Source of the DNA: Roseateles koreensis
GTDB taxonomy: Bacteria; Pseudomonadota; Gammaproteobacteria; Burkholderiales; Burkholderiaceae_C
DNA length: 64,000 nt
Direction of reading: 5' to 3'
Assembly (NCBI RefSeq): GCF_028595305.1
Contig: NZ_JAQQXS010000015.1
Span: 52,917-116,916, forward strand
The stretch's first letter is position 1; each line of letters opens with the position of its first letter. Shown one piece after another: positions 17,472-26,385 of this stretch. The notes beneath the pieces were generated by a model that saw nothing but the letters and a program-made list of their open reading frames with translations, ran no database searches and was not told the DNA's origin. Made by a program: the position numbers and the translations under genes.

Positions 17472-18239
17472 ATGGACGGATTGGCCATTGCTGGTGGGTT
17501 TGGAGTAGGTGCCATTGTCGGGGTGACCGGCGTGGGCGGCGGCTCGCTGATGACGCCGCTGTTGCTGTCCGTCTTCCGGCTCAGCCCGGCCGTGGCTATC
17601 GGCACCGACTTGTGGTTTGCCGCCGTCACCAAACTCTCAGGCTCAGCGGCACATGCCCGCCATGGCCATGTCAAATGGCGCATCACCAGCCTGCTCTTGG
17701 CGGGCAGTGTGCCAGCGTCCATCATGACCGTGATCCTGATGCACACCATTGGCCTCAGCAAAGGGGGGGCCAGCACCCTCACCTTCTCGCTGGGCATTGC
17801 TTTGTTGCTCACTGCCGTGGTCGTGGCCTTCAAAAAATCATGGCAAGCCATCGGCCTTCGCCTTGAAAAAATCATCCCGGAATCCCGTAAGCCAGCCCTG
17901 ACCATTGCGTCCGGCGTGCTGTTGGGGGTGCTGGTGTCGCTATCATCCATTGGCGCGGGGGCCATTGGCGCTACGCTGATTCTGCTGATTTATCCTCGTC
18001 TTGAAACACGCTACATCGTGGGCAGCGACATCGCGCATGCGGTGCCGCTGACTCTGGTCGCCGGCATCGGACACGCCACTTTGGGCAATGTGAACTGGGC
18101 CTTGCTCGTGCCCTTGCTGATGGGCTCCATCCCCGGTATCTGGCTCGGTGCGCAACTCACCCGGCGCCTGCCAGAGAGCGTGGTGCGCGGTTTGCTCTGC
18201 GCCTCATTACTGATGGCAGGATGGAAAGTCATTCACTGA
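17472..18239 (+). CDS. Sulfite/sulfonate exporter, TauE/SafE family
   Basis: 255 residues from ATG 17472; the ATG at 17442 lacks a ribosome site, whereas AAGG precedes 17472 by six bases. About eight hydrophobic helices in two halves. The glycine-rich GVTGVGGGSLMTPLLLS near the N-terminus and the matching SSIGAGAIGATLILLIYP later are the paired motifs of this family. It likely exports sulfite or a related sulfur anion across the inner membrane. It precedes the sulfite reductase gene by 97 bp, so a role in sulfite homeostasis fits. Confidence 0.9.
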   Translation: MDGLAIAGGFGVGAIVGVTGVGGGSLMTPLLLSVFRLSPAVAIGTDLWFAAVTKLSGSAAHARHGHVKWRITSLLLAGSVPASIMTVILMHTIGLSKGGASTLTFSLGIALLLTAVVVAFKKSWQAIGLRLEKIIPESRKPALTIASGVLLGVLVSLSSIGAGAIGATLILLIYPRLETRYIVGSDIAHAVPLTLVAGIGHATLGNVNWALLVPLLMGSIPGIWLGAQLTRRLPESVVRGLLCASLLMAGWKVIH

Positions 18240-18336
18240 AAAATTCTCAGGCGTCGCGCAAGCAACGCACCGTTCGAACTGCACCGACTCGATGCATGCG
18301 CCTTTCGCACTGCACAAGACATAACTGATTACAACC

Positions 18337-20064
18337 ATGTACGTCTATACCGATTTCGACCGCCAATTTGTCCACGCCCGCGCCGCTCAATTTCGCGATC
18401 AGTTAGAGCGCAACACCGCCGGCACCTTGTCAGATGAAGAGTTTCGCCCCTTGCGCCTGCAAAACGGTTGGTACGTGCAACGCCATGCGCCCATGCTGCG
18501 CGTGGCGGTGCCTTACGGCGTGCTGTCGGCCCCGCAACTGCGCCAACTCGCCATGATTGCCCGCGACTACGACCGCGCTGAGTCGGGCCCGCATGAAGGC
18601 GCTGGCGGCTACGGCCACTTCACCACGCGGCAGAATCTGCAATTCAACTGGATTCCGCTGCACAAATCTGCCGACGTGATGGACCGGCTGGCGGAAGTCG
18701 ATATGCACGGCATCCAGACCAGCGGCAACTGCATCCGCAACATCACCAGTTGCGCCTTCGCGGGCGTGGCACCTGATGAAATCGTCGACCCACGCCCCTA
18801 TGCGGAAGTGCTGCGCCAGTGGAGCACCCTGCACCCGGAGTTCGCCTTCTTGCCGCGCAAGTTCAAGATCGCCATCTCCGGCGCCGCGGAAGACCGTGCC
18901 GCAATCGCCTGGCACGACATCGGCCTGCAACTGAAAAAAAACGCCGCAGGCGAAATCGGTTTTCAAGTGCTGGTGGGTGGCGGCATGGGCCGCACGCCCA
19001 TCATCGGTCAGGTCATCAATGAGTTTTTGCCTTGGCAGCAAATTCTGGTCTATATCGAAGCCATCGTGCGCGTCTACAACCGCTACGGCCGCCGGGACAA
19101 CCTCTACAAGGCCCGCATCAAGATCCTGGTAAAGGCCGAAGGGCAAGCCTTCTTCGACGATGTGAACAATGAATTCCAGCAAATTCTCGACCGCGACGAA
19201 GGCGGCCGGGAGCACCTGATTCCACAGGCGGAACTGGACCGCGTGGCGGCCTGTTTCGTCGTACCCAAGGGCGTGCAGCCGAAGCCGGCCACGGACATTT
19301 TTGCCAATGTGCAAGCTGGCGCCTACAAGCGCTGGCTGGAACGTAACGTTCATGCTCATCGGGTCAGCGGCTACCGCTGCGTGACTTTGTCACTCAAGCG
19401 CACGGGTATCGCCCCCGGCGATGTGACAGCTGAGCAGATGGACGATGCCGCCGAACTCAGCGAGCGCTTCGGCCTGGGTGAATTGCGCGTCAGCCACGAT
19501 CAGAACCTGGTGTTGACCTGGGTGCGTGAGAGCGACTTGCCGGCCGTCTTCGAGGCGGCCAAGGCGAAAGGATTTGCCACGCCGAACATCGGCCTGCTGA
19601 CCGACTTGATCGCCTGCCCCGGCGGTGATTTCTGCGCCTTGGCAAATGCCCGCTCCATCCCGGTTGCGTCGGCCATTGCTGAGCGATTCGATGACCTCGA
19701 TGAGCAGTACGACATTGGCGACATCGATCTACACATCAGCGGTTGCATCAACAGTTGCGGCCATCACCACAGCGGCCACATCGGCATTCTCGGCGTCGAC
19801 AAAGACGGCAAGGAGTGGTACCAGATCTCCCTGGGCGGCTCCGACGGCGCCGTTTTGTCGGGGGTACCGCAAGCTGGCCGCGTGATCGGCCCCTCATTCG
19901 CCGCAGACGAAGTACCGGACGTGATCGAGTCCGTCATCCAAAGCTACCGCCAGCTCCGCAGCAGTGCCGCGGAACGGTTTATCGACACCGTGCGCCGAGT
20001 GGGCATCGAGCCCTTCAAAGCACCAGCTAACGCCGTTCGCACGCTGACCGGCGCCGCCCTTTGA
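18337..20064 (+). CDS. cysI: Sulfite reductase hemoprotein (nitrite/sulfite reductase family)
   Basis: 575 residues. The siroheme/4Fe-4S site is visible as CPGGDFC then SGCINSCGHH (C-x5-C and C-x3-C). The N-terminal part has the ferredoxin-like half-domain with GGYGHFTTRQNLQFNWI. It reduces sulfite to sulfide in the cytoplasm with six electrons. No flavoprotein partner CysJ is encoded nearby; fdxA and a ferredoxin-NADP reductase at the end of the cluster are the plausible donors. It overlaps the next frame region only slightly, and the DUF934 gene starts 20 bp later. Confidence 0.95.
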   Translation: MYVYTDFDRQFVHARAAQFRDQLERNTAGTLSDEEFRPLRLQNGWYVQRHAPMLRVAVPYGVLSAPQLRQLAMIARDYDRAESGPHEGAGGYGHFTTRQNLQFNWIPLHKSADVMDRLAEVDMHGIQTSGNCIRNITSCAFAGVAPDEIVDPRPYAEVLRQWSTLHPEFAFLPRKFKIAISGAAEDRAAIAWHDIGLQLKKNAAGEIGFQVLVGGGMGRTPIIGQVINEFLPWQQILVYIEAIVRVYNRYGRRDNLYKARIKILVKAEGQAFFDDVNNEFQQILDRDEGGREHLIPQAELDRVAACFVVPKGVQPKPATDIFANVQAGAYKRWLERNVHAHRVSGYRCVTLSLKRTGIAPGDVTAEQMDDAAELSERFGLGELRVSHDQNLVLTWVRESDLPAVFEAAKAKGFATPNIGLLTDLIACPGGDFCALANARSIPVASAIAERFDDLDEQYDIGDIDLHISGCINSCGHHHSGHIGILGVDKDGKEWYQISLGGSDGAVLSGVPQAGRVIGPSFAADEVPDVIESVIQSYRQLRSSAAERFIDTVRRVGIEPFKAPANAVRTLTGAAL

Positions 20065-20084
20065 TTTCAGCGAGTTCTGACACC

Positions 20085-20576
20085 ATGAAGTTTGTTGACG
20101 CCCACCGCCCTGAATGGCACCACGTACTCGGTGAAGATGGTCCCAAGCCCGATCCCGATCCAGCGCCAAATCTGCTGCTGAGCCTGGAGCAATGGCACGC
20201 AGTGCGCGACCACTGGCCTGCTGGCCTGGCCACCGGCATTGAACTGGCCAATGACTTTGACATTGAAGGCCTGGCCGCTGACTTGCCCCGCTTCGCCCTG
20301 ATTGTTCTGCAATTCCCGAAATGGGTGGATGGCCGCGCCTACAGCCAGGCACGCCTGCTGCGCTCGCGTTACCGTTTCAATGGCGAGTTACGTGCCACGG
20401 GTGAGGTGCTGGTGGACATGCTGCCTTTGCTGGCGCGCACCGGCTTCAATGCCGTGCAGCTGCGCGGCGACCAAAGCATTGAAGCGGCTCAGCGGGCACT
20501 GCGCTTTTTCCCGGCCCACTACCAAGGCGATGTCGACGCGGCGCAGCCCATTTTTACCCGCAAGGTGCCGGCATGA
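20085..20576 (+). CDS. DUF934 protein of the cys operon
   Basis: 163 residues from ATG 20085 (MKFVDAHRPEWHHV). It has the DUF934 signature LPRFALIVLQFPKWVDGRAYSQARLLRSR and a later FNAVQLRG. The family is almost always located between cysI and cysH in proteobacteria lacking CysJ. It is thought to be an accessory to sulfite or APS reduction, but no reaction is known. Its stop overlaps the cysH start (ATGA). Confidence 0.9.
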   Translation: MKFVDAHRPEWHHVLGEDGPKPDPDPAPNLLLSLEQWHAVRDHWPAGLATGIELANDFDIEGLAADLPRFALIVLQFPKWVDGRAYSQARLLRSRYRFNGELRATGEVLVDMLPLLARTGFNAVQLRGDQSIEAAQRALRFFPAHYQGDVDAAQPIFTRKVPA

Positions 20577-21391
20577 GCGGGGAGCAATCCAGCCTGAGCT
20601 CGTCCCTGTCCTTCACCTCGGCGAGCCCTGCCGCCTCGGCCTCTGCCATTTCGTTGTATGCCCGGGCAACGCCGGGGTTTGACCAGCGCGTGGCGGAAAC
20701 CGTTGAGCTGCTGCGCAATGCCTCGGCCAAGTATGGCAAAGGCCTGGTGCAATCCAGCAGCTTGGGTGTCGAGGACATGGTGATCACGGACTTGATCTCC
20801 CGCCACCAATTGCCCGTGGCCGTGGCCACGCTCGACACAGGCCGCCTGCATGCCGAAACCCTGGCGCTGCTGCCGCAAATCGAGCAACGCTACGACTTGA
20901 AGGTACAGGTCTTCAGCCCGGTGCACGATGCGGTGGTGAATTTTGTCCGCGTTCGGGGCGAAGACGCCATGTACGACAGCCTGGCCTTGCGCAAGGAATG
21001 CTGCGCAATCCGCAAACTCGAACCGTTAGGGCGCATGCTGGACGGGCGCAGTGCCTGGATCACCGGCTTGCGCCGGGAACAATCGACCAACCGTGCCGAG
21101 GTGCCGTTTGTCGAGTTCGACCATGTCGGGCGAGTCAAGTTGAATGCGTTGGCAGCCTGGAGTTGGGCCGATGTATGGCATTACATCCAAACCTTCGACG
21201 TGCCCTACAACGCGCTGCATGACCAATTCATGCCCAGCATCGGCTGCGCGCCCTGCACCCGCGCCATCTCGGTCGGAGAAGACTTCCGCTCGGGCCGCTG
21301 GTGGTGGGAGTCGGAAGATGCCAAGGAGTGCGGCCTGCACAAAGCCCACTCGAACGAAGATTTGAAAAAGAACCCAGGAGCCCCGGCATGA
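20573..21391 (+). CDS. cysH: Adenylyl-sulfate (APS) reductase
   Basis: 272 residues. After a Ser/Ala-rich N-terminus, SSSLGVEDMVITDLI is the nucleotide-binding P-loop of the family. Cys143-Cys144 (RKECCAIRK) and Cys225-x2-Cys228 (GCAPCTRA) are the four ligands of a 4Fe-4S cluster. That distinguishes APS-using reductases from cluster-free PAPS reductases, and fits the absence of a cysC-type kinase domain nearby. It forms sulfite from APS with thioredoxin as donor. The stop overlaps the cysD start. Confidence 0.94.
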   Translation: MSGEQSSLSSSLSFTSASPAASASAISLYARATPGFDQRVAETVELLRNASAKYGKGLVQSSSLGVEDMVITDLISRHQLPVAVATLDTGRLHAETLALLPQIEQRYDLKVQVFSPVHDAVVNFVRVRGEDAMYDSLALRKECCAIRKLEPLGRMLDGRSAWITGLRREQSTNRAEVPFVEFDHVGRVKLNALAAWSWADVWHYIQTFDVPYNALHDQFMPSIGCAPCTRAISVGEDFRSGRWWWESEDAKECGLHKAHSNEDLKKNPGAPA

Positions 21392-22347
21392 ACGCCCCGC
21401 TGAATTTGCAACAACTGGCGGCCACGGTCGACCAACGCCATCTGGACCATCTGGAAGAAGAGGCCATCTTCATCCTGCGCGAAGTCGCCGCTGCTTTTGA
21501 GCGTCCGGGGCTGCTGTTCTCGAGCGGCAAAGACTCCTGCGTGGTGTTGCGCCTGGCCGAAAAGGCCTTCAAGACGCGCATGTCCGGCAACGAGTTCAAG
21601 GGCAAGCTGCCCTTCCCGTTGGTGCATGTGGACACCGGCCACAACTTCCCTGAAGTGATCGAGTTCCGGGACCGCCGCGTCGCCGAAATGGGCGAACGCC
21701 TGATCGTGGCCCACATGGATGAGTCGATCAAGAAGGGCACGGTCCGCCTGGCCCACCCGCTGGAGTCGCGCAACGGCCATCAAACCGTGACCTTGCTTGA
21801 GGCGATTGAAGAACACCGTTTCGACGTGCTGATTGGCGGTGCCCGCCGTGACGAAGAAAAGGCTCGCGCCAAAGAGCGCATCTTCAGCCACCGTGACGCC
21901 TTCGGCCAATGGCTGCCAAAAGAACAGCGCCCCGAGCTGTGGAACTTGTTCAACACCCGCATTCGCCCGGGCGAACACTTCCGCGCCTTCCCGATCAGCA
22001 ACTGGACTGAGCTTGACGTGTGGCTCTACCTGGCGCGCGAAAACATTCCTCTGCCCAATCTGTACTACGCGCATCAGCGCCAGGTGATTCGCCGCAAAGG
22101 TCTGCTGGTGCCGCTGACGGAAGTGACGCCACCTGAAGCCGGCGAGCAAGTGGAAACCGCCACCGTGCGCTTCCGCACCGTGGGAGACATGACCTGCACC
22201 TGCCCGGTTGAAAGCGAGGCCGCCAACGCCGCCGACATCGTCGCTGAAACGCTCACCGTCACCGTGAGCGAACGCGGCGCCACCCGCATGGATGACCGCA
22301 CGTCCGAGGCCTCGATGGAGCGCCGCAAAAAGGAAGGGTATTTCTGA
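21388..22347 (+). CDS. cysD: Sulfate adenylyltransferase subunit 2
   Basis: 319 residues from ATG 21388, overlapping the cysH stop (ATGA). It is an N-type ATP pyrophosphatase with the PP-loop FSSGKDSCVVLRLAEKAF. HVDTGHNFPEVIEFRD and the C-terminal ERRKKEGYF are typical. With CysN it makes APS from ATP and sulfate in the cytoplasm. Confidence 0.97.
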   Translation: MNAPLNLQQLAATVDQRHLDHLEEEAIFILREVAAAFERPGLLFSSGKDSCVVLRLAEKAFKTRMSGNEFKGKLPFPLVHVDTGHNFPEVIEFRDRRVAEMGERLIVAHMDESIKKGTVRLAHPLESRNGHQTVTLLEAIEEHRFDVLIGGARRDEEKARAKERIFSHRDAFGQWLPKEQRPELWNLFNTRIRPGEHFRAFPISNWTELDVWLYLARENIPLPNLYYAHQRQVIRRKGLLVPLTEVTPPEAGEQVETATVRFRTVGDMTCTCPVESEAANAADIVAETLTVTVSERGATRMDDRTSEASMERRKKEGYF

Positions 22348-22349
22348 TC

Positions 22350-23660
22350 ATGAACGCAGTTTTGAACAATCTGGTCCACGAGCAAGACGTGGATACGCAC
22401 CACCGCGCACTGCGCTTCCTGACCGCCGGCAGCGTTGATGACGGCAAGAGCACCTTGATCGGCCGGCTGCTGTATGACAGCCGCGCGATCCTGGCCGACC
22501 AACTCGACACGCTGGAAAAGCGCGCCGCTGGCGAGCCCATCGACCTGAGTCTGCTGACTGACGGCCTGGAGGCCGAGCGCGAGCAAGGCATCACCATCGA
22601 CGTGGCCTACCGCTACTTCGCCACCAAGACGCGCAAGTTCATCATTGCCGACGCGCCCGGCCATGAGCAGTACACCCGCAATATGGTGACCGCCGCGGCG
22701 GGCTCAGACGCCGCCGTCGTGCTGGTGGACATCACCAAGCTCGACACCTCGGTGGAAGAGGTGGTGCTGCTGCCGCAGACCCGTCGGCATAGCTTGTTAG
22801 CTCATCTGCTGCGCGTGCCCAGCATCGTGTTCGCAGTCAACAAGCTGGATGCCGTGGCATTGCCTGGCCCCGCTTTTGAAGCCGTGAGCAAAGCGCTGCG
22901 CGCGTTTGCACAGCAAGCCGGCATCGAGGTCACGGCAATCGTGCCCGTGTCGGCCTTGCGCGGCGACAACGTCACCCAGCCCCTGGATGCAGACTGGTAC
23001 AACGGCCCCTCGCTGCTGCAGGTTCTAGAGAGCCTGCCCAGCGTGCAGGAAAAGGTTGAAGGCCAGGTGCTGATCCCCGTGCAATATGTGGCGCGTGACG
23101 CCGGCGAGCAAGGCGAAGGCACAGGCCATCAACCGCGCGTGCTGTGGGGCCGCATTGCCCATGGTCAGATCAAGGCTGGCGATGAAGTGCAGATTCTGCC
23201 TAGCGGCCAGACCGCCCTCGTGGCGGAGGTTCGCCGCGCCGGCGAAACGGTGGCCCATTGCGTGGCGGGTGAATCCGCAGGCGTGGTGCTCGACCGCCAA
23301 CTGGATGTGTCGCGCGGCGATTGGATCGTCACGCCTGGCTCGGCCACACCCACGCAAAGTTTTGAAGCCACCCTCGCTTGGCTGGACACCGAGCCCGCTG
23401 TGCCGGGCCGCAAATACTGGCTGCGCCATGGCAACCGCTGGGTGCAGGCCCGCATCAGCGCCATTGAGCATCGCCTGGACATTCACAGCCTGCAGGAGCA
23501 AGCCGCGGAGTCACTGAACGTGAACGAGATCGGCCACGTGCGCATCGAGGTGCAAACCGCTCTGCCGGTGGAGCCCTACACGGCCAACCGCGTAGGCGGC
23601 AGCCTGATCGTGGTGGACCCGACCAGCAATCGCACCAGCGGCGCCTTGTTGGTACGCTGA
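22350..23660 (+). CDS. cysN: Sulfate adenylyltransferase subunit 1 (GTPase)
   Basis: 436 residues, starting two bases after cysD. An EF-Tu-like GTPase: G1 is AGSVDDGKSTLIGRLLYD, G3 DAPGHEQYTRNM and G4 NKLDA. Beta-barrel domains follow. GTP hydrolysis drives APS formation by CysD. It ends without a fused CysC (APS kinase) domain, consistent with direct use of APS by the CysH type seen here. Confidence 0.97.
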   Translation: MNAVLNNLVHEQDVDTHHRALRFLTAGSVDDGKSTLIGRLLYDSRAILADQLDTLEKRAAGEPIDLSLLTDGLEAEREQGITIDVAYRYFATKTRKFIIADAPGHEQYTRNMVTAAAGSDAAVVLVDITKLDTSVEEVVLLPQTRRHSLLAHLLRVPSIVFAVNKLDAVALPGPAFEAVSKALRAFAQQAGIEVTAIVPVSALRGDNVTQPLDADWYNGPSLLQVLESLPSVQEKVEGQVLIPVQYVARDAGEQGEGTGHQPRVLWGRIAHGQIKAGDEVQILPSGQTALVAEVRRAGETVAHCVAGESAGVVLDRQLDVSRGDWIVTPGSATPTQSFEATLAWLDTEPAVPGRKYWLRHGNRWVQARISAIEHRLDIHSLQEQAAESLNVNEIGHVRIEVQTALPVEPYTANRVGGSLIVVDPTSNRTSGALLVR

Positions 23661-23706
23661 ACATCAGCGTTATTGGCCGCAGCCTTCTCAAGCTATTTCG
23701 CACACC

Positions 23707-24489
23707 ATGGGCAAAGTCATTTTCGTCAGCGCAGGTCCTGGCGCCGCTGATCTGATCACACTGCGGGGTGCGCGTGCACTGGAGGCGGCGCAGGTGGTGC
23801 TGTTCGATGCGCTGACCGACCCAACTTTGCAGGATTTGGCCCCGGGCGCCACTTGGATCGATGTGGGCAAGCGCGGTTTTTGCGACTCCACCCGGCAAAG
23901 CGCCATCAACGCGGCGCTGGTGAAACAGGCCCAGACTCATGAGCGGGTGGTGCGCCTGAAGGGCGGCGATGCAAATGTGTTCGGCCGCCTTGAAGAAGAG
24001 TTGGCGGCGCTGCAAGCAGCCGGCATCACCTGCGAGGTGGTGCCCGGCGTGACGGCCGCCCTTGCCGCCGCAGCCCATACCCAGCGCCCATTGACACGTC
24101 GCGGTCTGGGGCGCAGCGTCAGCCTCACCACCGCGATGACGCAAGACGCCACCCTGCAAGCAGCGCCAGCCAGCGCGGACACTGAAGTGTTTTACATGGC
24201 GGGCCGGCAACTGGCCGCCCTGGGCCGCAAGCTCGCGGCTGCGGGCTGGGCGCCGGACACGCCCGTCAGCGTGGTGTCTCGCGCCGGCTGCCTGGATGCC
24301 ATGGCCAGCGAGCACGAGATTGCCACGCTGGCGGCTGCCTCGCTGCTGCACAAGGGCCGGCCTACCGTTGTCATTGTGGGCGTAGGCGCTGCCGCCGTGC
24401 AGTCCCAAGTCCACACCGGATTGGCAAATTCCGATAACACGGCCGGACTTGCGCCGCGTCAAGCGGCAAACACGAGTCTGACCGACTAA
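23707..24489 (+). CDS. cobA: Uroporphyrinogen-III C-methyltransferase (siroheme pathway)
   Basis: 260 residues. The N-terminus VIFVSAGPGAADLITLRGAR and RLKGGDANVFGRLEEE are the two SAM-binding signatures, and CEVVPGVTAALAAAA follows. It lacks the N-terminal dehydrogenase/ferrochelatase domain of CysG. It converts uroporphyrinogen III to precorrin-2 toward siroheme, the cofactor of the CysI encoded upstream. The remaining siroheme steps must be encoded elsewhere. Starts 46 bp after cysN. Confidence 0.93.
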   Translation: MGKVIFVSAGPGAADLITLRGARALEAAQVVLFDALTDPTLQDLAPGATWIDVGKRGFCDSTRQSAINAALVKQAQTHERVVRLKGGDANVFGRLEEELAALQAAGITCEVVPGVTAALAAAAHTQRPLTRRGLGRSVSLTTAMTQDATLQAAPASADTEVFYMAGRQLAALGRKLAAAGWAPDTPVSVVSRAGCLDAMASEHEIATLAAASLLHKGRPTVVIVGVGAAAVQSQVHTGLANSDNTAGLAPRQAANTSLTD

Positions 24490-24564
24490 AATACCGGGTT
24501 TCCGTTGTTGGCCTTCAGCAACGTCGAACCTTTTCAATACACGCCTTCAACAACGAGCTGATTT

Positions 24565-24888
24565 ATGACCCACGTCGTCCTCGAATCCTGCATCCGCTGC
24601 AAGTACACCGACTGCGTCGATGTCTGCCCGGTCGACTGCTTCCGCGAAGGCCAGAACTTCCTCACGATCGACCCCGATGAGTGCATCGACTGCGCCGTCT
24701 GCATCCCCGAGTGCCCAGTGAACGCCATCGTCCCCGAGGAAGATGTGCCGGGCAATATGCAGCACATGATCAAGCTGAATGCCGATCTGGCCAAAAATTG
24801 GCCCAGCATCACCAAGCGCAAGGCATCTCTGCCGGATGCCGAAGAATGGAAGGACCGCACGGACAAGCTGTCCGAGTTGATCCGCTAA
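24565..24888 (+). CDS. fdxA: Seven-iron ferredoxin FdxA
   Basis: 107 residues, full length. [18 protein letters not shown] and [13 protein letters not shown] hold the cysteines for one 3Fe-4S and one 4Fe-4S cluster, as in Azotobacter FdI. The C-terminal extension ([17 protein letters not shown]) is typical. Soluble electron carrier. It lies 75 bp after the siroheme methyltransferase and 40 bp before a ferredoxin-NADP reductase, which suggests an electron-supply pair. Confidence 0.96.
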   Translation: MTHVVLESCIRCKYTDCVDVCPVDCFREGQNFLTIDPDECIDCAVCIPECPVNAIVPEEDVPGNMQHMIKLNADLAKNWPSITKRKASLPDAEEWKDRTDKLSELIR

Positions 24889-24928
24889 GTCCGCCTGGCG
24901 TGGTGCAAACCGGGCCGGGAACAAGCGC

Positions 24929-26053
24929 ATGGAACCTCAATTGAATACTGAACTTGTGGCGAACAGCGCCGACCTCCCCCAGCCCGGCCCCCACGCGATT
25001 GAAACTGACGCCGTCATCGTCGGCGCAGGCCCGGTTGGACTCTTTCAGGTCTTCGAGCTGGGCTTGCTCGAAATCAAGGCCCATATCATTGACTCGCTGG
25101 CTTACCCCGGTGGCCAGTGCATTGAGCTGTACCCGGACAAGCCCATCTACGACATCCCTGCCGTGCCCATCTGCACGGGCAAAGAGTTGACCGACAACTT
25201 GCTCAAGCAGATTGAGCCCTTCGGCGCCACCTTTCACCTGGGCCAGGAAGTGACCACGGTGCTGAGGCAAGCGGATGGGCGCTTTTTCGTGGCCACCTCC
25301 AAGGGCACAGAGTTTCTGGCCAAGACCTTGTTCATTGCCGGCGGCGTGGGCTCCTTCCAGCCCCGGTTGCTGAAGGTCGAAGGCATCGAGAAGTACGAAG
25401 GCACGCAACTGCACTATCGGGTTCGCGATCCGGCGCAATTTGCGGGCAAAAACTTGGTGATCGTGGGCGGCGGTGATTCGGCACTCGACTGGGCCCTGAA
25501 CTTCTGCGCAGGCAATGCGGACGGCGGTGCGCACAAGGCGGACAGCGTCATTTTGTTGCACCGCCGGGACGGCTTCCGCGCCGCGCCCGCCAATGTAGCC
25601 AAGATGCGCGAGCTGTGCGAGGCCTACGAAATGCAATTCGTTGTCGGCCAGGTGACAGACATCGTCGAAGCCGATGGCCAGCTGAGTGGTCTCAAAGTCA
25701 CCGGCGGCGATGGCGTGACCCGTGCGGTGCCCTGCGATCAAGTGCTGGTGTTTTTCGGCCTGTCGCCCAAATTGGGCCCGATTGCCGAATGGGGCCTCGC
25801 GCTGGACCGCAAACAAATCGTGGTCGACACCGAAAAATTTGAAACCAGCGTGCCCGGCATCTTCGCGGTGGGCGACGTCAACACCTATCCCGGCAAGAAA
25901 AAGCTGATCCTGTCGGGCTTTCACGAGTGTGCGTTGGCCGCTTTTGGCGCGGCGCCCTACGTCTTTCCGGAAAAGCGCATTCACCTGCAATACACCACCA
26001 CCAGCCCCAAACTGCACAAGGTGCTGGGCGTGGAATCACCGGTGTTCGACTGA
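24929..26053 (+). CDS. Ferredoxin-NADP reductase, thioredoxin-reductase-like type
   Basis: 374 residues. FAD-binding [14 protein letters not shown] near the N-terminus, [13 protein letters not shown], the NADP-binding [14 protein letters not shown] in the middle, and the C-terminal FAD site [22 protein letters not shown]. There is no redox-active CxxC, which separates it from true thioredoxin reductase and places it with the bacterial/plastid-independent FNR type. It would pass electrons between NADPH and the adjacent ferredoxin. Confidence 0.92.
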   Translation: MEPQLNTELVANSADLPQPGPHAIETDAVIVGAGPVGLFQVFELGLLEIKAHIIDSLAYPGGQCIELYPDKPIYDIPAVPICTGKELTDNLLKQIEPFGATFHLGQEVTTVLRQADGRFFVATSKGTEFLAKTLFIAGGVGSFQPRLLKVEGIEKYEGTQLHYRVRDPAQFAGKNLVIVGGGDSALDWALNFCAGNADGGAHKADSVILLHRRDGFRAAPANVAKMRELCEAYEMQFVVGQVTDIVEADGQLSGLKVTGGDGVTRAVPCDQVLVFFGLSPKLGPIAEWGLALDRKQIVVDTEKFETSVPGIFAVGDVNTYPGKKKLILSGFHECALAAFGAAPYVFPEKRIHLQYTTTSPKLHKVLGVESPVFD

Positions 26054-26090
26054 ACCTGCAGAGCGCGCGGTAAGCGGTAAGCGGTATCGC

Positions 26091-26135
26091 TGCCCGCCGC
26101 GCGTCGTCCGTAGCCCGCTTAGGCAGGCATTTTTT
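26091..26135 (+). terminator. Possible terminator after the ferredoxin reductase gene
   Basis: TGCCCGCC (26091-26098) can pair with GGCAGGCA (26122-26129) with one mismatch and is followed by six T (26130-26135). The loop is long (23 nt), so the call is tentative. Confidence 0.4.
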
Positions 26136-26182
26136 ACGCGACCGTTACAATGCAAGGGTCGCTGCCATCCAGGGCAGCAAAC

Positions 26183-26268
26183 ATCGCTAGGGGTGCTGGC
26201 TCACGCAGTGAGCTGGCTGAGACAGTCCCTTTGAACCTGATCGAGGTAATGCTCGCGCAGGGAAGCCA
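26183..26268 (+). ncRNA. TPP riboswitch (THI element)
   Basis: The conserved blocks occur in order: CTAGGGGTGCT (26187-26197), GGCTGAGACAGTCCC (26215-26229), TTTGAACCTGATCGAGGTAA (26230-26249), then GCTCGCGCAGGGAAGC (26251-26266). These match the thiamin pyrophosphate aptamer. It lies 117 bp before a TonB-dependent receptor, which would therefore be repressed when TPP is plentiful. The 3' part CGCAGGGA (26256-26263) is exactly complementary to TCCCTGCG (26357-26364), which is followed by six T, a possible part of the expression platform. Confidence 0.95.
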
Positions 26269-26385
26269 AGCCAGCATGGCACTGGCGTCGGCGCTCATCC
26301 GCATGCGGGTGGGGCTCGACAGTCCAGCGCCGCCGCTCCCCCTGCGGCTCGGCCACTCCCTGCGTTTTTTACAAAGCGCAAGCCG

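Noticed and set aside
18430..19359. 309-residue antisense frame opposite cysI
   Set aside because: Lies wholly inside a well-conserved sulfite reductase gene and has no recognisable domain.
24809..26017. 402-residue antisense frame opposite the ferredoxin reductase
   Set aside because: The other strand encodes a clear FAD/NADP enzyme; the antisense frame is a product of high GC third positions.
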